Shown here: in pieces, positions 1-5,034 of the stretch | Layout: every line of letters starts with the position of its first letter | Numbering within the stretch: position 1 is the stretch's first letter | Source: Methylophaga sp. | GTDB taxonomy: Bacteria; Pseudomonadota; Gammaproteobacteria; Nitrosococcales; Methylophagaceae | Direction: 5' to 3' | NCBI GenBank assembly: GCA_013139345.1 | Contig: WTAY01000104.1 | Coordinates: forward strand, 1 to 5,470 | Length of the DNA stretch: 5,470 nucleotides | Made by a program: the position numbers and the translations under genes | Notes under the pieces: generated by a model | Told to the model about the DNA's origin: nothing | Seen by the model: the letters and a program-made list of their open reading frames with translations, nothing else | The model's database searches: none

Positions 1-1
1 A

Positions 2-148
2 CAACATCTATCCAGCGTTATTGAGAAAATTGAACTACAAACAAGCTTTAAAACCATGCAACTGCCCTTGCTAGAAGATTATTTTATTAACTTAGGTTTT
101 CAACTCAATTTAGAACCTCAAGAAGAAAACCTTTTCGTTAGCGCATGA
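2..148 (+). CDS. nirD: NirD, siroheme decarboxylase subunit, C-terminal fragment
   Basis: An open frame enters from the window edge and ends at TGA 146-148, giving 48 residues. The ending contains LPLLEDYFINLGFQL, which matches the C-terminal signature of NirD-type Lrp/AsnC-fold proteins. The paralogous NirG downstream has the equivalent ending MPKIQEYFVGLKL. NirD acts with NirL, NirG and NirH in removing the C12 and C18 acetate carboxyls of siroheme during heme d1 synthesis (known for the family). The TGA overlaps the next ATG as ATGA at 145-148, which implies translational coupling. Assignment as nirD rather than a second nirG rests on the sequence ending and on the canonical D-L-G-H-J order. 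The N-terminal part is outside the window. Confidence 0.8.
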   Translation, partial: QHLSSVIEKIELQTSFKTMQLPLLEDYFINLGFQLNLEPQEENLFVSA

Positions 149-654
149 TAGAGCCGATAGACTTACAATTAATTGCCGCCGTGCAAGAAGGCTTACCGAT
201 TGCTTCACGTCCTTATGCACTGATTGCTGAACAGTTAAATTTAGATGAAAACGAAGTCATCGCACGCCTTAGCAAGCTCAAACAGCAAGGCTTAATTAAA
301 CGACTCGGTGTGATCGTCAAACACCGTCGCTTAGGCTATCGCTCCAATGCGATGGTGGTTTTTGATATGCCAGATACACTCGCCAATGAAATGGGGCAGC
401 GGATAAGTCAGTTTCATTTTATTAACTTATGCTATCAACGCCCGCGTCATGGCGAACAGTGGCCATATAATTTGTTTTGCATGATTCATGGAAAAACCCG
501 TGAGAAAGTACTGCAGCAGCTAAGTTATCTCATTGAAAACTGTGCTTTAGAAAATTATGCACATGATATTTTATTTAGCCGTCGCTGTTTTAAACAGCGT
601 GGTGCGCTTTATTTTCCGCGTGGGAGTGGCTTTAGCCACGAAAACCGCGACTAA
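145..654 (+). CDS. nirL: NirL, siroheme decarboxylase subunit (Lrp/AsnC fold)
   Basis: This 169-residue protein is of the NirL/NirH type. A degenerate winged-helix segment (about residues 23-52, PYALIAEQLNL then EVIARLSKLKQQGLIKR) is followed by the conserved RLGVIVKHRRLGYR stretch (53-66). The signature CYQRPRHGEQWPYNLF lies at 96-111, followed by MIHGKT. In the family these proteins do not regulate transcription but decarboxylate siroheme to 12,18-didecarboxysiroheme with their NirD/G partners. The start overlaps the nirD stop (ATGA). No strong Shine-Dalgarno is close, so coupling is likely. The natural C-terminus appears to end near FKQRGALYFP, by comparison with NirH (ending ILKKTGLRIK). 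Residues 159-169 (RGSGFSHENRD) are encoded by a REP element, and the TAA stop sits in the loop of its second hairpin. Confidence 0.9.
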   Translation: MIEPIDLQLIAAVQEGLPIASRPYALIAEQLNLDENEVIARLSKLKQQGLIKRLGVIVKHRRLGYRSNAMVVFDMPDTLANEMGQRISQFHFINLCYQRPRHGEQWPYNLFCMIHGKTREKVLQQLSYLIENCALENYAHDILFSRRCFKQRGALYFPRGSGFSHENRD

Positions 655-666
655 AGTCGCTCCCAC
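620..666. repeat. Inverted pair of REP elements (BIME-like) overlapping the nirL 3' end
   Basis: Two 22-bp REP units face each other: 620-641 on + and 645-666 on -. Both fit GTGGGAGYGRCTTTAGYCRCGR. Each forms its own hairpin: GTGGC/GCCAC around TTTA at 626-639, and GCGAC/GTCGC around TAAA at 647-660. The outer GTGGGAG (620-626) and CTCCCAC (660-666) can also pair. The stem bases differ between the units in a compensatory way (TGGC/GCCA versus CGAC/GTCG), as expected of structure-conserved REPs. REPs are usually intergenic. This pair overlaps coding sequence and provides the nirL stop TAA at 652-654. A role in mRNA 3'-end protection or processing is inference. Confidence 0.85.
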
Positions 667-675
667 AACCCAATA

Positions 676-729
676 CTGTTGACTTAAGAATAAGCACCTT
701 CTCCAACAAGAGAGGGCTTAAGTCAACAG
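676..729. repeat. Large palindrome / stem-loop between nirL and nirG
   Basis: CTGTTGACTTAAG at 676-688 is perfectly complementary to CTTAAGTCAACAG at 717-729 (13 bp). Inside it, CCTTCTC (697-703) pairs with GAGAGGG (710-716) with one G-U pair around CAACAA, and an 8-nt bulge (689-696) sits on the left. The near-identical flanks GCTCCCACAACCC (659-671) and GCTCCCATAATCCC (734-747) resemble an imperfect duplication around it. No T-run follows, so it is not a classical terminator. It could be a small palindromic mobile element or an mRNA processing/stabilising hairpin inside the operon. Confidence 0.8.
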
Positions 730-762
730 CATTGCTCCCATAATCCCCCTATAAAGACAATA

Positions 763-1206
763 ATGGACGAAATAGACCGCGCAATTATTAACAGTTTACA
801 AGATGGCTTTCCTATTTGCCCTTCACCTTATAAAAAAGTAGCCGAGACTTTAAATATCAGCGAACAGGCATTGATTGAGCGCTTACAAAGATTATTAGAT
901 AAGGGAATATTATCCCGCTTTGGCCCGATGTTTCATGCCGAACAGATGGGTGGTGCACTTACTTTAGCAGCGGTTAAAACCCCCGAAGACAACTACGATA
1001 CTATTGCCAAAATCATTAATGCCTTTCCTGAAGTGGCGCATAATTACGCACGCGAACACGTATTAAATATGTGGTTTGTCTTAGCCACCGAAACGCCTGA
1101 ACAAATCCAACAAGTGATTAAACAAATTGAAGCTCAAACGGGGTTAACTGTCTATAACATGCCAAAAATACAAGAATACTTTGTCGGCTTAAAGCTGGAA
1201 GCCTAA
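763..1206 (+). CDS. nirG: NirG, siroheme decarboxylase subunit (Lrp/AsnC fold)
   Basis: This 147-residue protein is of the NirD/NirG class. It opens MDEIDRAIINSLQDGFPI, has a winged-helix-like segment (about 23-52), then FGPMF, and the class signature HNYAREHVLNMWFV at 93-106. The ending MPKIQEYFVGLKL (133-145) parallels the NirD ending. It is thought to pair with an L/H-type subunit in siroheme decarboxylation for heme d1. The ATG at 763 is chosen because the family N-terminus begins exactly there. The upstream Shine-Dalgarno is weak (AAAGA about 6 nt before). It is separated from nirL by 108 bp of palindromic DNA, the only real gap in the nir block. Its TAA shares one base with the nirH ATG (TAATG, 1204-1208). 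Confidence 0.9.
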   Translation: MDEIDRAIINSLQDGFPICPSPYKKVAETLNISEQALIERLQRLLDKGILSRFGPMFHAEQMGGALTLAAVKTPEDNYDTIAKIINAFPEVAHNYAREHVLNMWFVLATETPEQIQQVIKQIEAQTGLTVYNMPKIQEYFVGLKLEA

Positions 1207-1676
1207 TGGATGCAATAGACCGTAAAATCATCAGCGCCAGCCAAACTGGATTACCGCTAACGCCTGAGCCCTACCAAGCCCTTGCCGAACAAATTGGTAT
1301 TAGCGCCGACGAGCTCATGCAACGCTTAACACGCATGCAAGAGCTTGGCATTATTCGGCGTATCGGTGCCATTCCTAATCATTATAAATTAGGCTATAAA
1401 CACAATGGCATGACTGTCTGGGATATCGACGACTCCTATATTGATGAACTAGGAGAAAAAGTGGGCGCTTTAGATTTTGTCAGTCATTGCTATCATCGCC
1501 CACGTCACCTGCCTAATTGGTCATATAATTTATTTGCTATGGTTCATGGCAAAACTGCCGATGCTGCCGAACAACAAATCCAACAAATAGCCGACTTACT
1601 TGGCAAACATTGTCGCGCGCATGAGGTGCTATACAGCACACGCATTTTAAAAAAAACCGGCTTAAGGATTAAATAA
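1206..1676 (+). CDS. nirH: NirH, siroheme decarboxylase subunit (Lrp/AsnC fold)
   Basis: This 156-residue paralog of NirL has the same layout. A winged-helix-like N-terminus (about 23-52) is followed by RRIGAIPNHYKLGYKHNG (51-68). The signature CYHRPRHLPNWSYNLFAMVHGKT is at 95-117, and the C-terminus is short (ILKKTGLRIK). Family knowledge places it in the siroheme to 12,18-didecarboxysiroheme step. It is 13 residues shorter than the neighbouring NirL, and most of the difference is the REP-derived tail of NirL. The start overlaps the nirG stop by one base, with GGAAG just upstream as a possible ribosome site. The end overlaps nirJ by one base. Its assignment as H rather than a second L rests on gene order next to nirJ. 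Confidence 0.9.
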   Translation: MDAIDRKIISASQTGLPLTPEPYQALAEQIGISADELMQRLTRMQELGIIRRIGAIPNHYKLGYKHNGMTVWDIDDSYIDELGEKVGALDFVSHCYHRPRHLPNWSYNLFAMVHGKTADAAEQQIQQIADLLGKHCRAHEVLYSTRILKKTGLRIK

Positions 1677-2809
1677 TGTTTCGTCTTAGTCAATTTATGC
1701 GCGAGGTACTACACCCTACTCCGCTAAAACTAGCCCGTAAACCTGCCGCACCAGTCGTTATCTGGAACTTAATCCGTCGCTGTAATCTAACCTGCAAACA
1801 TTGCTATACCACCTCAGCGAATATTGATTTCCCAGGAGAACTCAGTACCGAGGCTATTTTTAAAGTCATGGATGATTTAAAAGCCTTTAAAGTGCCCGTG
1901 TTGATTTTATCGGGCGGTGAGCCTTTATTGCACCCTGATATTTTTACAATTTCTCAACGCGCACGCGATATGGGCTTTTATGTCGCGCTATCCAGTAATG
2001 GCACATTAATTACCGAACAGAACATCCAACAAATAGCCGCGATTAATTATCAATATGTCGGTGTTAGTTTAGATGGTATCGGTGCTACACATGATGCATT
2101 CCGCCAACAAAAAGGCTCATTTGATGCTTCGATTCATGGCATTCACCTATGTCAGCAACAAGGTATTAAAGCCGGCATTCGCTATACCTTAACCCAAGAC
2201 AACGTACAGGATTTCCCTGCAATGCTTGCTTTAATGGAGGATGAAAACTTAGACAAGTTTTATCTATCACACCTTAATTATGGCGGTCGTGGCAATAAAA
2301 ACCGCAAAACCGATGCATTTTTCACCATGACTCGTGAAGTGATGGATACGCTGTTTGAAAAATGTCTAGAGTGGGAACTACAAGGACCACACAGAGAAAT
2401 TGTCACCGGCAATAATGATGCTGATGCCGTATATTTTCTGCACTGGGTAAAGCGTCGTTTTCCAGAACAAGCCGAACATATTCAGGCCAAGCTCGAACAG
2501 TGGGGCGGCAATGCTTCTGGAGTTAATGTCGCTAATATTGATAACCTAGGCAATGTCCACCCCGATACATTTTGGTGGCATTATGATTTGGGCAATGTAC
2601 AGCAGCGCCCTTTTTCAGAAATTTGGCAAGATACGTCTGACCCGCTCATGGCAGGCATGAAACAATCACCGCGCCCGTTAAAAGGCCGCTGTGCAACCTG
2701 TACTTATCAAGCCATTTGTAATGGCAATACCCGCGTTAGAGCGCAACAAGTGTATGGTGATGCTTGGGCTGAAGATCCGGGGTGTTATTTAACTGAGACG
2801 GAAATTTAG
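1676..2809 (+). CDS. nirJ: NirJ, radical SAM enzyme of heme d1 biosynthesis
   Basis: This 377-residue radical-SAM protein is close to the usual NirJ length. The cluster motif CNLTCKHC gives Cys36, Cys40 and Cys43 (CxxxCxxC) for the SAM-bound [4Fe-4S]. GGEP (80-83) and SLDG (131-134) are the expected SAM-barrel motifs. A C-terminal SPASM/twitch-like cysteine set, Cys339, Cys342, Cys348 and Cys370, should hold a second cluster. In the family NirJ acts on 12,18-didecarboxysiroheme, removing two propionate side chains on the way to the d1 oxo groups. A clear Shine-Dalgarno, AAGGAT (1664-1669), lies inside the end of nirH. The ATG shares one base with the nirH TAA. No nirE or nirN follows, so those functions must be encoded elsewhere. 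An AhbC- or PqqE-like enzyme is the alternative for a lone gene, but four adjacent nirDLGH-type genes favour NirJ. Confidence 0.93.
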   Translation: MFRLSQFMREVLHPTPLKLARKPAAPVVIWNLIRRCNLTCKHCYTTSANIDFPGELSTEAIFKVMDDLKAFKVPVLILSGGEPLLHPDIFTISQRARDMGFYVALSSNGTLITEQNIQQIAAINYQYVGVSLDGIGATHDAFRQQKGSFDASIHGIHLCQQQGIKAGIRYTLTQDNVQDFPAMLALMEDENLDKFYLSHLNYGGRGNKNRKTDAFFTMTREVMDTLFEKCLEWELQGPHREIVTGNNDADAVYFLHWVKRRFPEQAEHIQAKLEQWGGNASGVNVANIDNLGNVHPDTFWWHYDLGNVQQRPFSEIWQDTSDPLMAGMKQSPRPLKGRCATCTYQAICNGNTRVRAQQVYGDAWAEDPGCYLTETEI

Positions 2810-2842
2810 CTAATTTAAGCAATTCGTTTTCTAAATGAGCTA
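2807..2842 (+). terminator. Hairpin at the end of nirJ, possible weak terminator
   Basis: TAGCTAATTTA (2807-2817, beginning at the nirJ stop codon) pairs with TAAATGAGCTA (2832-2842) in 10 of 11 positions around a 14-nt loop. The stem is AT-rich and no T-run follows, so intrinsic termination is doubtful. It may simply mark the end of the operon transcript. Confidence 0.3.
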
Positions 2843-2949
2843 GGTGCTAATAAAATCCTCTTGCAGTGATTCAACCCCAATTTTAAGCATTAATCGCGAT
2901 AGGGCCTATATTAAAAAGCAATAATCGACCCCGTGCCACTTTTAGATAA

Positions 2950-3087
2950 AAATACTACATTGATGTGACTAACCAAAAGTATTTTACTGACAGTCTTTTC
3001 ATGGGTAGTCAAATGCTCACTAAAATCACTGTTGAAGCCGCCTTAAATGTCGAACTTGACGAACACTTAGGCTATAAACAAACATAA
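2950..3087 (+). pseudogene. IS256-family transposase relic (N-terminal piece)
   Basis: A 45-codon open stretch between TAA 2947-2949 and TAA 3085-3087 encodes, near its end, LTKITVEAALNVELDEHLGY. This resembles the early region of IS256-type (mutator-like, DDE) transposases, where an E-x-A-L-x-x-E-L-x-x-HLGY pattern is typical. An ATG at 3001 would give only 28 residues. The catalytic domain is absent, and the reading frame stops immediately after HLGYKQT, just before repeat copy A. It is therefore a non-functional remnant. I see no terminal inverted repeats that could define the original element. Confidence 0.65.
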
Positions 3088-3094
3088 CGCCTCA

Positions 3095-3140
3095 AAGGCG
3101 TCAGACTTTAAATCAAGCTGGCTGACCCCTTGATATTTTA
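3095..3140 (+). repeat. RAYT-associated-type repeat, copy A
   Basis: This 46-bp copy aligns with copy C (4891-4937), differing at four bases plus one 1-base indel. Its 3110-3133 segment is an exact 24-bp inverted match to copy B (4781-4804). GTCAG (3100-3104) can pair with CTGGC (3118-3122) through one wobble, a REP-like imperfect hairpin, and ATCAAG (3112-3117) can alternatively pair with CTTGAT (3129-3134). It directly follows the transposase relic. Confidence 0.8.
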
Positions 3141-3160
3141 CCCCTTGATATTTTGATATT
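3126..3160 (+). repeat. Short tandem duplication CCCCTTGATATTTT
   Basis: CCCCTTGATATTTTA at 3126-3140 is followed directly by CCCCTTGATATTTTG at 3141-3155, with a further partial TTGATATT at 3153-3160. It is a 15-bp duplication of the 3' end of repeat copy A, probably from slippage. Confidence 0.8.
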
Positions 3161-3261
3161 CTGCGAAAATGAACACTGTGTTGAGAAAGGAAAGGGAAAA
3201 GAAAATAGTTTTTTTGAGCTTGAATTGCTGCCTAAAAAAGTAGATCCTAAATTATTTATTT

Positions 3262-3270
3262 AAGAAGGAA
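3262..3270 (+). promoter_or_regulatory. Ribosome binding site for the DUF4124 protein
   Basis: AAGAAGGAA lies 4 nt before the ATG at 3275. It supports that start, which also gives a clean signal peptide. Confidence 0.7.
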
Positions 3271-3274
3271 AATT

Positions 3275-3946
3275 ATGATAAAAATTAATTTTGTTAAGCA
3301 TTGTGTATTTATTCTAATGGCATTGATACCTTTAACATCATTAGGTGATGTATATAAATTTACTGATTCAAATGGCACCGTTCACTATGATGATCATTCT
3401 CATAACGGGAAGTTCATAAAAGTGGTTAGTTCTCCAAGTAAAAAAGGCAATAAAGAAAAAAAGCATAGCACAGCTAAAAAAAGTACCCATGTTCCACAAA
3501 ATAAAAGAACAAGTGACAAAGGGAAATGGCAAGTACGTGAAGACGCATCCCTAATAGATGATAGCGAAAATGTCTATTTATCAATTACGGCAAATGAATT
3601 AGTAAGGTCTGGTTATAACAGGGTTAGGCCAGTTCTTTACATAAGATGTGCAGAAAATATAACTAATGTTTATATTATGTGGAATTTATACTTAGGCTTA
3701 GAGACAACAAGGATGTTAACTAGGTTTGATAAACAAATGGCAATTACAAAAAATTGGAGCATATCATCAGATACGAAAGCAGTATTCGTTAGAGGCAGTA
3801 AGATTAATTTTGCTAAGGAACTTATGAGTCATGATAAATTATTAGCGAAGATCACGCCTTATAATGAAGCCCCTGTAATTGCCACATTCGATATTGCTGG
3901 ATTATGGGAATCAATAAAACCATTAAGGCAAGCATGCCACTGGTAA
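3275..3946 (+). CDS. Exported DUF4124 protein with VasI/TagO-like C-terminal domain
   Basis: This 223-residue protein begins with a basic start and a hydrophobic run (about 8-23) that reads as a signal peptide, with likely cleavage near SLG/D at residue 24. Residues 25-40 (DVYKFTDSNGTVHYDD) are the typical DUF4124 opening. A lysine-rich, low-complexity linker spans about 52-85. The C-terminal part (about 98-223) resembles VasI/TagO, the type VI secretion-associated family: RPVLYIRC, NVYIMW, TPYNEAPVIATFDIAGL and the ending PLRQACHW. Cys125 and Cys221 could form a disulfide in the periplasm. There are no T6SS genes nearby, so it is an orphan, and an envelope role is inference. Its visibly AT-rich coding sequence and AAA/AAT-heavy codon use differ from the nir genes, suggesting separate ancestry. 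The exact function is unknown. Confidence 0.75.
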   Translation: MIKINFVKHCVFILMALIPLTSLGDVYKFTDSNGTVHYDDHSHNGKFIKVVSSPSKKGNKEKKHSTAKKSTHVPQNKRTSDKGKWQVREDASLIDDSENVYLSITANELVRSGYNRVRPVLYIRCAENITNVYIMWNLYLGLETTRMLTRFDKQMAITKNWSISSDTKAVFVRGSKINFAKELMSHDKLLAKITPYNEAPVIATFDIAGLWESIKPLRQACHW

Positions 3947-4199
3947 AAACTTGCCAACAAAGGCGGACATAACTCGTAAGCTGTAATGTGTAGACACTCT
4001 ATTAAAACACAAACGTAAATGTACCTAATATTCATGTTTTTTATGAATCTGTTGTGATAGGCAATGTATAAAAACGAGTCCCATCGAATTCTTTGTTAAC
4101 ACGCAAGCCTGACATAGGCTGAAATAGCGTAGCGTTTTCCGGCATATTGCTTGCTGCTGAGGAACCAAGTGCATCATCGTGTTATTTTAAACAAAAAAA
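3947..4199. other. Spacer between convergent genes
   Basis: This spacer separates the VasI-like gene (+) from higA (-). It contains a minus-strand coding relic (4041-4181) and a short hairpin ATTCAT/ATGAAT (4030-4035 with 4043-4048, 7-nt loop). The hairpin lacks a GC stem and is not a convincing terminator. I see nothing recognisable in 3950-4029. Confidence 0.5.
4041..4181 (-). pseudogene. Unidentified 46-codon coding relic
   Basis: On the minus strand an open stretch runs from just after an in-frame TAA (4184-4182) to TAA 4043-4041. It encodes HDDALGSSAASNMPENATLF followed by QPMSGLRVNKEFDGTRFYTL and then PITTDS. The composition looks protein-like rather than random, with balanced charged and aromatic residues and few low-complexity codons. 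There is no start at the beginning; an internal ATG at 4145 would give 34 residues without an evident Shine-Dalgarno. It lies just downstream of higA in the same orientation. I do not recognise the family. It may be the C-terminal remnant of a deleted gene or chance coding. Confidence 0.3.
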
Positions 4200-4487
4200 T
4201 CAAGCAATGACCAATTTTTCTACTTCATCTAAGTTAATGTGCTGCTTAGCTTGCCAAAGATTATAGCTGCTTTGCATAGCTAACCAGCTTTCCGGACTAC
4301 GCCCTAGTGTTTTTGACAACCTTAATGCCATTTCTGAGCTGATATTACTTTGACCTAAAATTAAACGGTTAAAAGTAGAAGGTGCGACATGCAACTTTAA
4401 AGCAACGGCTCTATAACTAAGCTCTAAAGGCTCCAGATAAACTTCACGAATAAATTCGCCAGGATGCGGTGGGTTATACATATTCAT
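4200..4487 (-). CDS. higA: HigA-type antitoxin, XRE-family HTH
   Basis: This 95-residue antitoxin has the classic HigA/VapI opening NPPHPGEFIREVYLEPLELS (5-24) and a helix-turn-helix over about residues 24-60 (RAVALKLHVAPSTFNRLILG, then SSEMALRLSKTLGRSPESWL). In this family it binds and neutralises HigB and represses its own promoter, alone or with HigB. It is downstream of the toxin, the toxin-first order typical of higBA. The ATG (4487-4485) overlaps the higB TAA by one base. A GAGG/AGGA Shine-Dalgarno lies at 4497-4501, 9 nt upstream inside higB. The length is normal and intact. Confidence 0.92.
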   Translation of the reverse strand: MNMYNPPHPGEFIREVYLEPLELSYRAVALKLHVAPSTFNRLILGQSNISSEMALRLSKTLGRSPESWLAMQSSYNLWQAKQHINLDEVEKLVIA

Positions 4488-4765
4488 TAGTGATAATCCT
4501 CGTAGTCTACAATGTATGCATCACTATTTTTAAACTCAAAGGTAATGCGCCAATTCTTATTTACATCAACAGCCCAAATGCCTTCTTTATTTCCTTTTAA
4601 AGAATGCAAGCGAAAGCCTGGTAAGGCTATATCTTCAATACTTGTCGCTGTATCTAATGCAACTAAGCGCATTTTTAACTTTGACTTATGAGCTGCATTT
4701 ATTCCTGCTGAACTTCCTTGTTCAAAATAGAGCTGCAGCCCTTTATGCTTGAATGATTTAATCAT
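4487..4765 (-). CDS. higB: HigB-type toxin, RelE-superfamily mRNA interferase
   Basis: This 92-residue RelE-fold toxin has the length of Proteus vulgaris HigB. The C-terminal signature NKNWRITFEFKNSDAYIVDY followed by EDYH is intact. His54, Lys57, Asn71, Arg73, Tyr91 and His92 sit at positions matching residues I recall as important for ribosome-dependent mRNA cleavage in HigB. The toxin therefore looks functional. Sequences opening MIKSFKHKGLQLYFEQGS are also found in GraT-like members. The ATG at 4765 is preceded by AAGAAGAG as a plausible ribosome site. Repeat copy B begins only 15 bp upstream of the start, so promoter and leader are partly made of repeat DNA. It is translationally coupled to higA. 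Confidence 0.92.
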   Translation of the reverse strand: MIKSFKHKGLQLYFEQGSSAGINAAHKSKLKMRLVALDTATSIEDIALPGFRLHSLKGNKEGIWAVDVNKNWRITFEFKNSDAYIVDYEDYH

Positions 4766-4780
4766 GGCTAGTACTCTTCT

Positions 4781-4804
4781 TCAAGGGGTCAGCCAGCTTG
4801 ATTT
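4781..4804 (-). repeat. RAYT-associated-type repeat, copy B (truncated, inverted)
   Basis: The reverse complement of these 24 bases is identical to 3110-3133 of copy A. It contains only the right half of the repeat; the left hairpin arm seen in A and C is missing and replaced by unrelated sequence from 4805 on. It lies in the higBA leader, 15 bp before the higB ATG. Confidence 0.85.
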
Positions 4805-4814
4805 GTTGATCAAG
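4797..4814 (-). promoter_or_regulatory. Possible HigA operator
   Basis: CTTGAT (4797-4802) and ATCAAG (4809-4814) form a 6-bp inverted repeat with a 6-nt spacer. The right side is part of the palindrome TTGATCAA (4806-4813). It is about 32-49 bp upstream of higB, where an autoregulatory HigA site is expected. Half of it is repeat-copy-B sequence, so the symmetry may be incidental. No convincing -35/-10 pair is claimed. Confidence 0.3.
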
Positions 4815-4829
4815 GTTAATTATTATTAA

Positions 4830-4892
4830 ATGGCTAGATTACCCAGAATTGTTGTTCCCAACCAGCCTTTGCATATTACGCATCGGAATTAA
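4830..4892 (+). pseudogene. REP-associated tyrosine transposase (RAYT) relic, first 20 codons
   Basis: ATG 4830 opens MARLPRIVVPNQPLHITHRN and then TAA 4890-4892. This closely resembles the start of Y1/IS200-like REP-associated tyrosine transposases, which typically begin MARL.R.VVPG.PHH...RG. The frame breaks at the point where RGNNR normally follows, and the sequence passes straight into repeat copy C, so the catalytic HUH and tyrosine motifs are gone. The gene start and the terminal repeat have apparently been joined by an internal deletion. Confidence 0.75.
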
Positions 4893-4937
4893 GGCGCCAG
4901 ACCTTAAATCAAGCTGGCTGCCCCCCTTGATATATTA
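4891..4937 (+). repeat. RAYT-associated-type repeat, copy C
   Basis: This 47-bp copy aligns with copy A. GCCAG (4896-4900) pairs perfectly with CTGGC (4914-4918), where copy A has a wobble, so the REP-like hairpin is preserved. Its C-run is longer (CCCCCC versus ACCCC). It follows directly on the RAYT relic, the position expected for a REP-type element end. Confidence 0.8.
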
Positions 4938-5034
4938 TTTGGGATGGATATTGTTCATCATTACCCTGTATGACTATTTTGTCGATATTTATATATTTTA
5001 ATTTATACCCCCTAACTTTTCAGAGTTGCTAAGA

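Larger units (their letters stand above)
2810..3274. other. Gene-poor spacer with mobile-element debris
   Basis: These 465 bp contain no complete gene. They hold the nirJ-end hairpin, an IS256-type transposase relic, a small hairpin ACGCC/GGCGT (3087-3091 with 3097-3101), repeat copy A, a short tandem duplication, and the leader of the next gene. I see nothing recognisable in 2843-2949 and no convincing promoter boxes ahead of 3275. Confidence 0.7.

Noticed and set aside
620..729. Possible CRISPR-like or riboswitch structure between nirL and nirG
   Set aside because: There are only palindromes: no repeated unit with unique spacers and no recognisable aptamer core. The REP consensus explains 620-666.
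676..729. Rho-independent terminator inside the nir operon
   Set aside because: The stem is strong but no T-run follows on either side, and nirG-H-J downstream belong to the same pathway without a visible new promoter.
145..1676. NirL, NirG and NirH as Lrp/AsnC transcription regulators
   Set aside because: Their N-termini look like winged helices, but the HNYxREHxxNMWFV and CYxRPRHxxxWxYNLF signatures and adjacency to nirJ identify heme d1 siroheme decarboxylase subunits.
2887..2946. 20-codon open stretch LIAIGPILKSNNRPRATFR upstream of the IS256-type relic
   Set aside because: It is too short, has no start, and resembles no family I recognise. It could be chance.
3081..3110. Integron attC-like look (ATAACGCCTCAAAGGCGTC) near an orphan gene and a toxin-antitoxin pair, suggesting a cassette array
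   Set aside because: No complete pair of RYYYAAC/GTTRRRY core sites with an imperfect stem is present, there is no integrase, and genes lie on opposite strands. The segment is better explained as a transposase relic plus repeat copy A.
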